Shown in pieces: positions 1 through 8,849 of a stretch of 38,425 bases of DNA. Made by a program: the position numbers and the translations under genes. Where the stretch lies: positions 1-38,425 of the forward strand of contig CALLMV010000010.1 in NCBI GenBank assembly GCA_938005615.1, in the 5' to 3' direction. The notes beneath the pieces are model-generated. The model made no database searches. It saw only the letters and a program-made list of their open reading frames with translations, and had not been told where the DNA came from. Within the stretch, counting starts at the first letter, position 1, and each line of letters opens with the position of its first letter. The stretch comes from an uncultured Verrucomicrobiae bacterium. GTDB lineage: Bacteria; Verrucomicrobiota; Verrucomicrobiia; JADLBR01; CALLMV01.

Positions 1-51
1 AAGTTTCTCTTGGACTGGTGTAGGATCGTAGGCTTTGGCGAGTTCTGGCAT
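1..51 (-). CDS. valS: Valyl-tRNA synthetase, N-terminal 17 codons only (cut by window edge)
   Basis: Read on the minus strand, the first 51 bases encode an open frame starting with ATG at 51 and reading MPELAKAYDPTPVQEKL. The pattern ELAKxYDPxxVQEK is the usual beginning of bacterial valyl-tRNA synthetase, which charges tRNA-Val in the cytoplasm. Only this fragment is present, so no catalytic motif (HIGH, KMSKS) can be checked and the call rests on the N-terminal match alone. The gene would be transcribed leftwards, divergently from the 166-aa ORF and pheT. Confidence 0.6.
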   Translation of the reverse strand, partial: MPELAKAYDPTPVQEKL

Positions 52-92
52 GAGAGGAAATCTGTAGCGAGCAACGTGCAAACCCGCAAGTA

Positions 93-118
93 GCACTCAT
101 GAAAGGAGTGCGCTTTTT
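93..118 (+). terminator. Hairpin followed by a T run in the valS/ORF divergent leader
   Basis: GCACTC (93-98) and GAGTGC (106-111) form a 6-bp stem with a 7-nt loop, followed by CGCTTTTT. Two further complementary pairs enclose or overlap it: CCGCAAG (84-90) with CTTGCGG (134-140), and GTAGC (90-94) with GCTAC (121-125). A terminator/antiterminator arrangement is therefore possible. It lies between the divergent valS and the 170-670 ORF, so it could attenuate the rightward transcript. No T-box specifier or antiterminator consensus was recognised. Confidence 0.4.
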
Positions 119-169
119 CCGCTACTTTGTCGTCTTGCGGCTGGGATGGGGTTCTGTTAGCAAACCACG

Positions 170-670
170 ATGACGCCGAGTATGGAAAGTTTGATCACCC
201 GCGCACATGAAGCAGTGAAAAACAGTCTTGTGATGCCAGAAAGCACGGGGATTTTTTATGTGGTGAGGATGCCTGCAAATTGGGAATTACTGTCATTTAG
301 GTATGATGAATTTCCCAAAGACATCGGACACCCTGATGTTTGGGAGCAGCATGTTGTGCCTTTCTTGTCGGCGCACTGGGCTAGAGAGTTGCAAACAGAT
401 CCGGATTTGCTGGCGCAATCAATCAGCCTGCACTGTTACGGTTTTCCGAGGGGCCGCATCTCCATCGAGGGCAAAAATTATCGCATATCTTTCGGGGATG
501 ACATCACCAAAGCCATGGGTGTGAACCGTGCTCAAGTAGAGCGTTGCTTTGGCATCGAAGGTAAATGTGTTTGGAAGCGCGACGAGCACAGCTTGTGCTT
601 GAAACCAGATGTCTTTGGATTGCAGACCAGCCTCGCATTGGATGAGGACTGGCCTTACTTCAACAAGTAA
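170..670 (+). CDS. Unknown 166-aa cytosolic protein upstream of pheT
   Basis: I do not recognise this protein. It is an open frame of 166 codons with ATG at 170; a second in-frame ATG at 182 is equally plausible because neither has a clear Shine-Dalgarno sequence. There is no signal peptide or membrane segment. The protein is mixed alpha/beta in character and rich in aromatic residues (WELLSFRYDEF, HYxW-like patches, a C-terminal DEDWPYFNK). It ends 17 bp before pheT on the same strand, so the two are probably cotranscribed. This is the position where pheS would be expected in many bacteria, but it has no class II synthetase motifs and is not PheS. Confidence 0.7.
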   Translation: MTPSMESLITRAHEAVKNSLVMPESTGIFYVVRMPANWELLSFRYDEFPKDIGHPDVWEQHVVPFLSAHWARELQTDPDLLAQSISLHCYGFPRGRISIEGKNYRISFGDDITKAMGVNRAQVERCFGIEGKCVWKRDEHSLCLKPDVFGLQTSLALDEDWPYFNK

Positions 671-687
671 CTTCAGAAAAAATTCCA

Positions 688-2961
688 ATGAAAATACTGC
701 ATTCTTGGTTGTTGGATTTTATCGAAACTGAGAAGTCTCCCTCGGAGCTTGCGGATGTTTTGACGAACACTGGTGCTGAAGTGAACGCACTGCACACGGT
801 AGGTTTTTCAAGCGAACATGTTGTGGTGGGAAAGATCCTCTCCTCAGAAAAACATCCGCAGGCAGATCGTTTGAGTGTGTGTCAGGTTCTGACTGGGGAG
901 GCTGAGCCCCCGCGGCAGATCGTGTGTGGTGCGAAGAACTTCGCTGTCGGTGACCACGTTCCTGTAGCCTTGCCTGGAGCGGTGTTACCGGGAGATTTTG
1001 CGATCAAAAAGAGCAAGCTGCGCGGCGTGACATCCGAAGGGATGATGTGTTCGGCGAAGGAGCTTGCCCTTGCAGAGGATGCCGAAGGGTTGCTGATTTT
1101 ATCACAGGAAACAAAGATTGGGGAAAGGGTGGACCATGTCTTTCCGAGGGATAGTGTTTATGAAATTGAAGTCACATCCAATCGTCCTGACCTGCTTTCG
1201 CATCGGGGTGTGGCAAGAGAGTTTGTTGCTGCGGGAGTCGCGCATTGGAAAAATCAGAGAGAGTTTGTTAGTGATCTTGAACTCAAACAAATCCCCCTGA
1301 GCCAGTCTTTTGGCATTTTTAATGAAGTGAAATCCTTTTGTCCTTTGTATACCGCAACGATTTTCAGAGGGCTTAATCACAAAAATTCCCCTCTGTGGAT
1401 GAAACGAAGGCTTGAGGCTGTTGGTTTGCGACCGATCAATGCATTAGTGGATATCACAAACTACTTGATGCATCACATCGGACAACCGATGCATGTCTTC
1501 GATTTGGACAAGCTAGCAGGTGACTGTATAGTCATTCGCCGTGCCAAGTCTGGGGAGGCTCTGAAGTGTTTAGATGGTTCGCGAGTAGAGCTTACGTCCC
1601 AAGATTACGTCATCGCCGATGCATACGCACCAGTTGCACTTGCTGGAGTGGTCGGCGGAGCAAATTCTGGCGTCACATCTGAAACAAAAAACGTTGTGCT
1701 TGAGGTCGCATATTTTGACGCGAAGTGCGTGCGTGCAATGTCTGCACGCCATCGAGTAAGCACAGATTCCTCCTATCGTTTTGAGCGCGGCGTGGATCCA
1801 GAATTACCTCGTCAGGCAAGAAGGCTGGCCCTTCAAATGTTTGATGAAATACTCAGTGCGCAAGCTTCTGGATTCATTGAGATCGATGAAATGAAATTGG
1901 AACCTCCCATCGTAACGCTGCGGCATGCGAGAGTTAAACGCGTCCTTGGCAAGGCTCTGGATGAAAGTGAAGTTCACACAAAATTAGCTGCTTTAGGGCT
2001 GAAACATTTGCAGACAGAGTCACCCGGCAGGGCAGTTTGGCAGGTGCCAAGCTACCGGCTTGATTTGAGTCGTGAAGCTGATCTGATTGAAGAGGTAGCA
2101 CGGTTAACGTCTTTCGAGAGCATTCCTTCAGTAAATCATTTTCAGCCTGCACCTGCTTCGGATCGTGATCTGGAATATGATCAAATTCTTGTTTATAAAC
2201 GTACACTCGTAGGCATGGGGTGGCACGAGGTTCTCTTGCCTCCGTTGACGACTGGTCCTGGAGCATATGTGATGTTGACGAATCCTTTGTCCAGTGATCA
2301 GACGGCACTTCGCTCAGAGCTTTTGCCGCAACTCTTGAAAGTTCTCGCAAGAAATATCGATGCCGGTAACACCGGCTGCAAGTTATTTACGATTGAAAAA
2401 GTTTTTAGCAAAGCAGGTGAGGAATCTCTTTCTCTGGCCCTCGTTGCCGCAGGGCTTAGTGCCGAAGATAATTGGGCTGAACCGTCACGCCACTTGGATG
2501 CTTTTGATATTAAAGCTGCAATAAAAATATTGGGTCTTCCAACTGGTCAGCAAATAAGGGTTCTTAGCCCAACTGAGGCAAAACATTTCGGCTTAAGAGG
2601 TCCTGTGGCCGTTGCAGAAATTACTCTGCCTCAAGCGACTTTGCGCAGTCACAAATTCTCAGCATGGAGTGCCTACCCCTCGGTTAGACGCGATCTGTCA
2701 CTCATCGCAGAGAAATCCATCCCCGCTGGTGAGGTAATTGATGCCGTGATGAGTGAAAATTTTGAACTTCTGGAAAAGTGTTGGGTTTTCGACGTTTTCA
2801 CAGATGAAAGTGGAAGTAAAGTTCCTTTAGGGTGTAAATCCCTGTCTTTGGCTCTGGTCTTTCGCGCTCCAGATAGGACCCTCACAGAAGATGAAGTAAA
2901 CTTGCTTTTCGTAAAAATCCTTGAGCGGGTCAAAAATATAAATGGGGTCGCCATACGTTAG
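688..2961 (+). CDS. pheT: Phenylalanine--tRNA ligase beta subunit
   Basis: The 757-aa product is close to the usual PheT length of about 790. It forms the alpha2-beta2 enzyme with PheS and charges tRNA-Phe. The N-terminal MKILHSWLLDFIE is followed by an EMAP-II-type tRNA-binding domain (about residues 40-150, with VVVGKILSSEKHPQADRL and IVCGAKN). The B3/B4 editing domain lies at about 205-380 (GLRPINALVDITNYLMH, STDSSYRFERGVDPEL), then a B5 domain (about 400-470), a catalytic-like core (LTNPLSSDQTALRSELLP) and a C-terminal FDX-ACB anticodon-binding domain (SAYPSVRRDLSLI to the end). The ATG at 688 gives the standard N-terminus. pheS is not adjacent; an unknown ORF sits directly upstream. Confidence 0.97.
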   Translation: MKILHSWLLDFIETEKSPSELADVLTNTGAEVNALHTVGFSSEHVVVGKILSSEKHPQADRLSVCQVLTGEAEPPRQIVCGAKNFAVGDHVPVALPGAVLPGDFAIKKSKLRGVTSEGMMCSAKELALAEDAEGLLILSQETKIGERVDHVFPRDSVYEIEVTSNRPDLLSHRGVAREFVAAGVAHWKNQREFVSDLELKQIPLSQSFGIFNEVKSFCPLYTATIFRGLNHKNSPLWMKRRLEAVGLRPINALVDITNYLMHHIGQPMHVFDLDKLAGDCIVIRRAKSGEALKCLDGSRVELTSQDYVIADAYAPVALAGVVGGANSGVTSETKNVVLEVAYFDAKCVRAMSARHRVSTDSSYRFERGVDPELPRQARRLALQMFDEILSAQASGFIEIDEMKLEPPIVTLRHARVKRVLGKALDESEVHTKLAALGLKHLQTESPGRAVWQVPSYRLDLSREADLIEEVARLTSFESIPSVNHFQPAPASDRDLEYDQILVYKRTLVGMGWHEVLLPPLTTGPGAYVMLTNPLSSDQTALRSELLPQLLKVLARNIDAGNTGCKLFTIEKVFSKAGEESLSLALVAAGLSAEDNWAEPSRHLDAFDIKAAIKILGLPTGQQIRVLSPTEAKHFGLRGPVAVAEITLPQATLRSHKFSAWSAYPSVRRDLSLIAEKSIPAGEVIDAVMSENFELLEKCWVFDVFTDESGSKVPLGCKSLSLALVFRAPDRTLTEDEVNLLFVKILERVKNINGVAIR

Positions 2962-2964
2962 GGG

Positions 2965-2981
2965 GCAGAAAATCTGCTTTT
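2965..2981 (+). terminator. Short intrinsic terminator after pheT
   Basis: GCAGA (2965-2969), a 3-nt loop and TCTGC (2973-2977) are followed by TTTTC, immediately after the pheT stop. The stem is only 5 bp, so termination may be partial; the next gene on the same strand starts at 3041. Confidence 0.4.
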
Positions 2982-3040
2982 CTAAAACACCCAAACCGAG
3001 CTCCTGATCTTGATATTCATCATGGTCTTCCCGGTGTGAT

Positions 3041-4870
3041 ATGATATTAAATTTGCCATACGTGGAAATCGATAAGCTCCAGATTACTTTAATGCTGATC
3101 ATTGTTGCTGGATTTCTCTTGTCGATGATCAAGGAGTGGTTGCGTCCGGATGTCGCAGCACTGACGGCTTTTAGCTGTGTACTCCTACTCGGTCTGGTTG
3201 ATATGAAAGAGGCCTTCAGTATTTTTGCAAACACCGCTCCTATTACAGTGGCAGGTATGTTTGTGTTAAGTCACACACTTCAGAAAACAGGAGTGATTGA
3301 TCTTCTTGCGAAAAGAATCGGCAGTGGGTTGCCCAAGGGCATAAGGCCTGTTCTGCTGATCGTCGGAGGACTTGCGGCAATTTGCTCAGCATTTATGAAT
3401 AACACACCTATCGTCGCAATCTTTTTGCCGATCATGCTTGGTTTGGCCCGCGAACGAAATCTCCCGGCTTCGCAAATGCTAATTCCATTATCTTACGCTG
3501 CGATTGTCGGAGGCTGCTGCACTGTAATTGGTACATCCACAAATATCATCGTGAACAGCATTGCAGAGAAATCGGGAATGCTCCCTTTTAGCATGTTCGA
3601 TCTAGCTTGGGTTGGTATTCCAGTCACAGTGGCAACAATCACCTACAGTGTCTTGCTTTCACCCCTGATTCTGCCCAAACGGACGACATTAACAGCCACC
3701 CTGAGTGAGGACATGCGCAAGTCCTTCCTCTGCCACATCCTCATACGAGAAAACTCGCCACTCGTTGGCAAAAAGCTCGTAGAAACCGAGCTTGCCGAAG
3801 GTCGGGACTTCCGTGTCATTGAAGTCAGACGCAAAGGGGCACGTGTTTTCGATCCGTTGAATGAAATTATCATCGAACCTTTCGATCGAGTACTAGTGTC
3901 GACCTCTGCTAGGAAAATGATGAGCTTAGGCGACACGAAAGGGGTCACCCTGGATGCCGGTGTCGCCGGAAGTCTGGGTGTAGAAAACCTCTCAACTGTG
4001 GAAGGTAAGATTGTTGAAGGAATCGTAGCACCCCACTCGCGGCTCATTGGTCGCACACTAAGGCAGATCAACTTCAGGCAAACTTACGGGATGCTGATCC
4101 TCGCCGTTCACAGACACGGAAGAAATGTGACCAGAAACTTTCAGGATGTGCCGCTTGAGTTTGGTGACACGCTGTTGATGCTCGGTCCCATACAAACCTT
4201 CGAGGAATTTCGCGAGGCCGGCGATTTTCTTCTTCTCGAGGAGCATAAAACAGCAAGGGTGAAACCCCAAGATCCTTGGCTTGCCTGTGCTGCAATCCTT
4301 TCTGTTGTAGCGCTAGCTACCTTGAACATTCTCCCGATCGTAGCAGCTACCACGATTGCTTGTGTCGCACTTTTTTTACTGCGCGTTATCGAACCAGACG
4401 AGGCATATCGCGCTGTAGATTGGCAAATTATTTTTCTTATATACGGCAGCTTGGGAGTGGGTATGGCTATTGAGCATACAGGCACAGCAAAGTGGCTGGC
4501 ATCCTCGGTGATATCTCTAGCTGATGCTAGTGTGCCCCCTCATTTAATCGTGATTGTTTTACTTGCTGTGGTTTTCTTTATGACAAATTTCATGACAGAA
4601 ATACTCTCGAACAACGCCACTGCTGTCATCATGGCCCCAATCGCAATCAACTTGGCCTCACAGCTTCAAGTGGCCACTCAACCCTTTGTGATCGCAGTGA
4701 TGATTGCGGCATCCTGCTCGTTTGCGACACCTATTGGTTATCAAACCAACACGATGGTGTATGGTGCAGGAGGCTATCGCTTCGGAGATTTCATCAAATT
4801 TGGATTACCTCTCAATTTCATTGTTTTTGGAATTTCGATCTCAATTATTCCGTTTGTTTGGAAGTTTTAG
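3041..4870 (+). CDS. SLC13/DASS-type anion:sodium symporter with two RCK_C (TrkA-C) domains
   Basis: The 609-aa polytopic membrane protein has about six transmembrane segments, a cytosolic middle part, and a second hydrophobic half. The divalent-anion symporter signature occurs twice: NNTPIVAIFLP (about 120-130) with GTSTNIIVNS (164-173), and NNATAVIMAP with TPIGYQTN near the C-terminus. Between the halves, at about 225-390, are two RCK_C-like domains (the first around LVGKKLVETELAEG to VLVST, the second around SRLIGRTLRQINFRQTYG to LLMLGP). This architecture is typical of the bacterial sulfate/sodium permease subgroup; the domains probably sense a nucleotide or ion. Substrate (sulfate, dicarboxylate or another anion) cannot be fixed from sequence. 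The ATG at 3041 lies in a weak context. Confidence 0.9.
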   Translation: MILNLPYVEIDKLQITLMLIIVAGFLLSMIKEWLRPDVAALTAFSCVLLLGLVDMKEAFSIFANTAPITVAGMFVLSHTLQKTGVIDLLAKRIGSGLPKGIRPVLLIVGGLAAICSAFMNNTPIVAIFLPIMLGLARERNLPASQMLIPLSYAAIVGGCCTVIGTSTNIIVNSIAEKSGMLPFSMFDLAWVGIPVTVATITYSVLLSPLILPKRTTLTATLSEDMRKSFLCHILIRENSPLVGKKLVETELAEGRDFRVIEVRRKGARVFDPLNEIIIEPFDRVLVSTSARKMMSLGDTKGVTLDAGVAGSLGVENLSTVEGKIVEGIVAPHSRLIGRTLRQINFRQTYGMLILAVHRHGRNVTRNFQDVPLEFGDTLLMLGPIQTFEEFREAGDFLLLEEHKTARVKPQDPWLACAAILSVVALATLNILPIVAATTIACVALFLLRVIEPDEAYRAVDWQIIFLIYGSLGVGMAIEHTGTAKWLASSVISLADASVPPHLIVIVLLAVVFFMTNFMTEILSNNATAVIMAPIAINLASQLQVATQPFVIAVMIAASCSFATPIGYQTNTMVYGAGGYRFGDFIKFGLPLNFIVFGISISIIPFVWKF

Positions 4871-5023
4871 TCTATTCACGATTTATTTTTTGAGATTGAA
4901 GTTCTGAGAAAAAGTCTGATTTCCTCTTGCATACAGTTGCTCTGTCATGTAGAAGAAAATTGTTGCGCGAATTTCCGCGGACTACTTACCCATCTACAAT
5001 CACCCCAATAAAAATCACCAATT

Positions 5024-6628
5024 ATGCCTAGAAACCGTTACTTCAAACGCCGCGGTCGCGGATTCAATAAGAACAAAGCTGAGCTCGAAGGCCTTCCCGT
5101 CGAAGATCCTGCACTAGAGGCTGAAGCAGAAGCAGCCGCTGCCGCCGCTCGTGCAGCAAATGCCCTTGCTGAGGCACAGTCCAACGGAACGATTCCTAGC
5201 CCAGTCGTCGAACAGCAGCAAAATGGCACTCAGCAGGGCGATACGCAGCAAGATGCAGAGAATTTCATAGAGGCGAATGTCGAAAAATCGACTGATATCT
5301 CCGATTCCCAAACCCCTGAGACCTCGCCGCAAGAACCTCAAGTCCCACAAAAGCCCGGATTAACACTCGACCTTTCACAGCTTCAAGAGATGAAGCTCCC
5401 TGAGTTAACGGCACTGGCACAAGAAGAATTTGGGATCGATAACACCGCCACGATGCGCACCAACGAAATCATCTTCGCTATCTTGCGAGAGAATGCCAAA
5501 CGTAATGGAGTCATGACTGGCTCTGGCGTAGTAGAACGCCGCCCCGAAGGGTATGGATTCCTGCGCTCTCCGCGATTTGATTATACACCCTCACCAGACG
5601 ACATCTACGTGCCGCCTTCGATTATCAGACGTTATAACCTGAAAACCGGCGACGCCATCTCCGGGGAAATCCGCGCACCCAAGGAAAAAGAACGCTACTT
5701 CTCCCTTATCCGCCTCGACAAAATCGAGAACCAACCGCCCAGCGAGGACATGTCGCGTAAAATCCACTTTGACAACCTTACTCCGCTTTTCCCCAACAGA
5801 CGGATCATCCTTGAAACCAAACCCAAGGAGTACACAGGTCGCGTGATTGATCTGATCTGCCCAATCGGGTTTGGGCAGCGCGGGTTGATCGTGGCGCCGC
5901 CTCGCGTCGGCAAAACGATCGTTCTTCAAACTATCGCCAACGCGATCACGACGAATCACCCGGATGCCTACCTCATCGTATTACTGATTGATGAACGGCC
6001 AGAGGAAGTCACCGACATGGAGCGTACCGTGAAGGGCGAGGTGATCTCCTCCACTTTTGACGAATCTCCTGAGCGCCATGCACAAGTTGCTGAGATCGTC
6101 ATTGAGCGCGCTCGCCGCCTCGCAGAGCAAAAAATCGACGTCATCATCCTGCTGGATTCCATAACCCGCCTAGCCCGCGCCTATAACACCCTCCAGCCAC
6201 ACAGCGGAAAAATCCTCTCAGGCGGTCTGGATGCCAACGCCCTGCAGCAGCCCAAGCGATTTTTCGGAGCTGCCCGCAACATTGAGGAGGGAGGCTCCAT
6301 CACCATCTTGGCAACCGCTCTAATCGAAACCGGTGGCAGCAAGATGGATGAGATGATCTTCGAGGAATTTAAGGGCACAGGCAACATGGAGGTGCACCTG
6401 GACCGCGCTCTTTCCGACAAACGCATTTACCCTGCCGTTAACATAGCAAAAAGCGGCACTCGCAAAGAAGAGCTTCTCTATCATCCTGATGAATTACCCC
6501 GCATCCACATTCTGCGCCGAGCTTTGACCAGTGCACCTCCTGTAGAGGCGATGACATTGCTCTTGGAGCGCCTGAAGAAAACTACATCGAACGCAGAATT
6601 CTTGCTGACGATGAACCTTAAAGAGTAA
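5024..6628 (+). CDS. rho: Transcription termination factor Rho with extended N-terminus
   Basis: The 534-aa product is over 100 residues longer than E. coli Rho. Rho is the hexameric RNA-dependent helicase/ATPase that ends transcription. Residues 1-110 are a low-complexity extension: a basic start ([16 protein letters not shown]), an alanine/glutamate run and a Q/N/E-rich part. Rho_N follows (about 112-160), then the cold-shock-like RNA-binding domain (about 165-240, GYGFLRSP). The ATPase core has Walker A APPRVGKT (291-298), [10 protein letters not shown] (323-332), Walker B IILLD (374-378) and the Q/R loop region. Walker A has RV where E. coli has KA. The ATG at 5024 lacks a Shine-Dalgarno sequence. 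The gene is convergent with lepB across a 133-bp gap that holds only weak stems. Confidence 0.97.
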   Translation: MPRNRYFKRRGRGFNKNKAELEGLPVEDPALEAEAEAAAAAARAANALAEAQSNGTIPSPVVEQQQNGTQQGDTQQDAENFIEANVEKSTDISDSQTPETSPQEPQVPQKPGLTLDLSQLQEMKLPELTALAQEEFGIDNTATMRTNEIIFAILRENAKRNGVMTGSGVVERRPEGYGFLRSPRFDYTPSPDDIYVPPSIIRRYNLKTGDAISGEIRAPKEKERYFSLIRLDKIENQPPSEDMSRKIHFDNLTPLFPNRRIILETKPKEYTGRVIDLICPIGFGQRGLIVAPPRVGKTIVLQTIANAITTNHPDAYLIVLLIDERPEEVTDMERTVKGEVISSTFDESPERHAQVAEIVIERARRLAEQKIDVIILLDSITRLARAYNTLQPHSGKILSGGLDANALQQPKRFFGAARNIEEGGSITILATALIETGGSKMDEMIFEEFKGTGNMEVHLDRALSDKRIYPAVNIAKSGTRKEELLYHPDELPRIHILRRALTSAPPVEAMTLLLERLKKTTSNAEFLLTMNLKE

Positions 6629-6761
6629 TCACCTGCGCCTGCAGAAAAATAGTTGGCAGTATGAAAGCTGTAATTCTGCCTGCAGATTATGATATTAATG
6701 CTAGCATGTTAAGTATGCAAAACATACGCCCATGATTAGCATATCCTTGCGAGCAAATTTA

Positions 6762-8060
6762 CTAATCAATGATCTTTAGAAAGCGATTAAGCGGATAGTA
6801 AATCACCATCGCCTTACCGACCACATTCTCCAGTGGCACGGAGCCAAACAACCGGCTATCCAGAGAATTGTTGCTGTTGTCGCCCATGGCCCAGTATTTG
6901 TGCGGCTGCAGGGTATAAGAGGGCCGTGATTCTGTCAGAAACCTCATCCTGTGCTCTTCCTTTCCGAAAGAGTATCCTAGGTAAGAGGGGTTGTAGTCGG
7001 GGTGATTGGGATTAGATCCAAGCCAGACGCGTTGAATAACAGCCTCAGGAGCGACTTCGCCGTTGATGAGCAGCCGGGGTGGGTCGACACGAACAGTATT
7101 ACCACCCACAGCGACACAGCGTTTAATGTAGAACTGGGAACCTTCGAGAGGATTGGTGACAGGTCTGCCCGTCCCCTCAGTATCCAGGCCCAAAGTGCGA
7201 AACACAAATGAGTCGCCGCGCGCGGGTTTGCGGAAGTGGTATAGAATTTTGTTTACGAAGAGGTGATCACCCGTCTCTACCATAAATCTGAGCGTTCGCG
7301 GCTCGGGGTGGTCGATCAGCGCCATAAGTTCACTGCCCAGGAGGTCGCGTGGAGTCATTTCTGTGGGTAGTGCAACACGTACTTCAGCCAAGCCTTCTTT
7401 GTTAGAGACGAATCGTAGATGCAGTTTCTGAAACATCCAAGTACCGCTCTGCCGGAGGCTGTTTATATCTAGCCGGGCGTGGGCAGGAAGCGGGATCTCG
7501 AAATATGCTCTGCCAAAGAAAATTTGCTCAGCGATACGCTGCGGTTGCGCCGGTAGAGATTTTTCAAAATCTAATGCCGTAACTACCACACCGCGCAGAG
7601 AAGGGTACATCGAGTTTGTAGGAATTTTAAAAGGTTGCAGGTAGTAGCTGCGTACGCCGAGCGCGACAACTGCCGCTACAAGGAGCACATCCGTCCATTC
7701 ACGGAGAGTTGCGGAGGCACTCAGCGGGCAAAGTCGGGCGTAGAGTGTCTCCGCACGCGAAACAAGTGTGGATGCTGCGGCTGGGTCAAATTTCCCGGTA
7801 AACTTTGCACATTCTGGCTCAGGATCAGAGTAACCAATGATTTCTGAGATGCGTAAGAACGGCCAGGCCAGCACCCAACCCATCCAGGAGAAAAGCCCAT
7901 GTCTTGTCCCGCCAGATTTTTCTAATTCGGCTATGATTGCGTTGAGGGATTCTTTTTGTTTTTGATCGAGCCGATCCTTCTCCGTGCGTCGTATGCGTCG
8001 AAGATGCTTGACTGCATCGTACAGATTCTTGCGTGTAACTAGCTTTTTCGCGGCACTCAT
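6762..8060 (-). CDS. lepB: Signal peptidase I with long insertion
   Basis: The 432-aa membrane serine protease removes Sec signal peptides. A ~120-residue cytosolic N-terminal part is followed by one transmembrane segment (about 121-141, WTDVLLVAAVVALGV). The nucleophile Ser150 is in PTNSMYPSL, the general base Lys271 in DHLFVNKILYHFRKPARGD, and the box E motif AMGDNSNNSLDSRLFG near residue 400. The Ser-to-Lys distance is about 121 residues against 55 in E. coli LepB, so an extra domain of about 65 residues or more is inserted after the catalytic serine. It follows the bactofilin gene on the minus strand but is separated from it by a strong terminator. It would process the many exported proteins encoded at 15-21 kb. 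Confidence 0.95.
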   Translation of the reverse strand: MSAAKKLVTRKNLYDAVKHLRRIRRTEKDRLDQKQKESLNAIIAELEKSGGTRHGLFSWMGWVLAWPFLRISEIIGYSDPEPECAKFTGKFDPAAASTLVSRAETLYARLCPLSASATLREWTDVLLVAAVVALGVRSYYLQPFKIPTNSMYPSLRGVVVTALDFEKSLPAQPQRIAEQIFFGRAYFEIPLPAHARLDINSLRQSGTWMFQKLHLRFVSNKEGLAEVRVALPTEMTPRDLLGSELMALIDHPEPRTLRFMVETGDHLFVNKILYHFRKPARGDSFVFRTLGLDTEGTGRPVTNPLEGSQFYIKRCVAVGGNTVRVDPPRLLINGEVAPEAVIQRVWLGSNPNHPDYNPSYLGYSFGKEEHRMRFLTESRPSYTLQPHKYWAMGDNSNNSLDSRLFGSVPLENVVGKAMVIYYPLNRFLKIID

Positions 8061-8120
8061 TTTGGTTCAATTCTGGAAGTGCTCTTAAACCCTCTGTGAT
8101 ACTAAGGTCTTGTGAACTTT

Positions 8121-8147
8121 AAAAAAAAGCCCGGCTTGTACCGGGCT
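8121..8147 (-). terminator. Strong intrinsic terminator of the bactofilin gene
   Basis: On the minus strand AGCCCGG (8147-8141), a 6-nt loop and CCGGGCT (8134-8128) are followed by a run of seven or more T. It lies 20 bp after the bactofilin stop and ahead of lepB, separating the two units. Confidence 0.85.
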
Positions 8148-8166
8148 AAATATTTCAAGCCTCAGT

Positions 8167-8724
8167 TTATGTTGCGGAGCTTGTGCTGCTGCTTGTTGAA
8201 CTGCTGGTCGATGAAGATTTGGAATAAGGCTTGTTGCTTCCAGAAGTGACCCGTGAAAAAAGATTATCGAAATCCGGAGCTGGCCGTTCTGTATCAGTAA
8301 TTAAGATTTTACCATCGACCAAAGCACCTTCTTCAATGACGATCACTTTGGCCTTGATGTCACCGAAGACCATAGCTTCAGGCCGCAGGTGAACACGTGC
8401 AACAGCAGTGACATCCCCTTGGATTTTGCCTGCGATAATTGCGCTTTCGGCGTTAATTGTTCCTTTAATCATCGCAGATTCGCCCACTGTGAGTGAGCCA
8501 CCGGATTTGAGTTGGCCTTCAAAACGTCCGTTAAACTCTAGCTCGCCGGAGAATGCGAGTTCGCCCTTTATTTCCACGTCTTCAGTGATAACGGGGCGCA
8601 AACCTCCACCAACCGAGGAATACTTCTCTGAGGAGTAGCTGGTATCGCTTGCGAAAGATTCGCCCGAGAAACGTGAACTGACGATATTACCAAGTCCGAA
8701 GCCTTTTGATTCTGTTGTAGCCAT
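8167..8724 (-). CDS. Bactofilin (polymer-forming cytoskeletal protein)
   Basis: The 185-aa protein has a central bactofilin (DUF583) beta-helix domain at about 49-142, seen as regular short repeats (GELAFSGELEFNGRFEGQL, LTVGESAMIKGTINAES, IIAGKIQGDV, RPEAMVFGDIKA, EEGALVDGKI). Bactofilins polymerise without nucleotide and scaffold cell-shape or polar functions near the membrane. Flanking regions are disordered: a serine/tyrosine-rich N-terminal 48 residues and a C-terminal tail made of SSST repeats (about 170-183). It has its own terminator at 8121-8147. It is divergent from the SDR gene at 8850 across 125 bp. Confidence 0.92.
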   Translation of the reverse strand: MATTESKGFGLGNIVSSRFSGESFASDTSYSSEKYSSVGGGLRPVITEDVEIKGELAFSGELEFNGRFEGQLKSGGSLTVGESAMIKGTINAESAIIAGKIQGDVTAVARVHLRPEAMVFGDIKAKVIVIEEGALVDGKILITDTERPAPDFDNLFSRVTSGSNKPYSKSSSTSSSTSSSTSSAT

Positions 8725-8849
8725 ATGTTATTTCAATAAACGCACTACGCGGGTTTGTCCAACAAGAAAATATTTTTTTAACTTAGTGAGTTCGTGAAGG
8801 TGTACGACTGCTGCCTTGCGAAAGTCTTAATCGTGGCAAGATTGCAAAT

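Noticed and set aside
84-140. T-box riboswitch upstream of the valS/pheT genes
   Set aside because: Hairpins are present, but no T-box consensus or specifier loop was found, and the phylum does not usually use T-boxes.
4927-4955. Promoter of rho (TTGCAT-17-TAGAAG)
   Set aside because: Both hexamers are weak matches; the spacing alone is not enough.
6629-6761. Terminator between rho and lepB
   Set aside because: Only short stems (GGCAG/CTGCC) with a long loop and no T run; not convincing.
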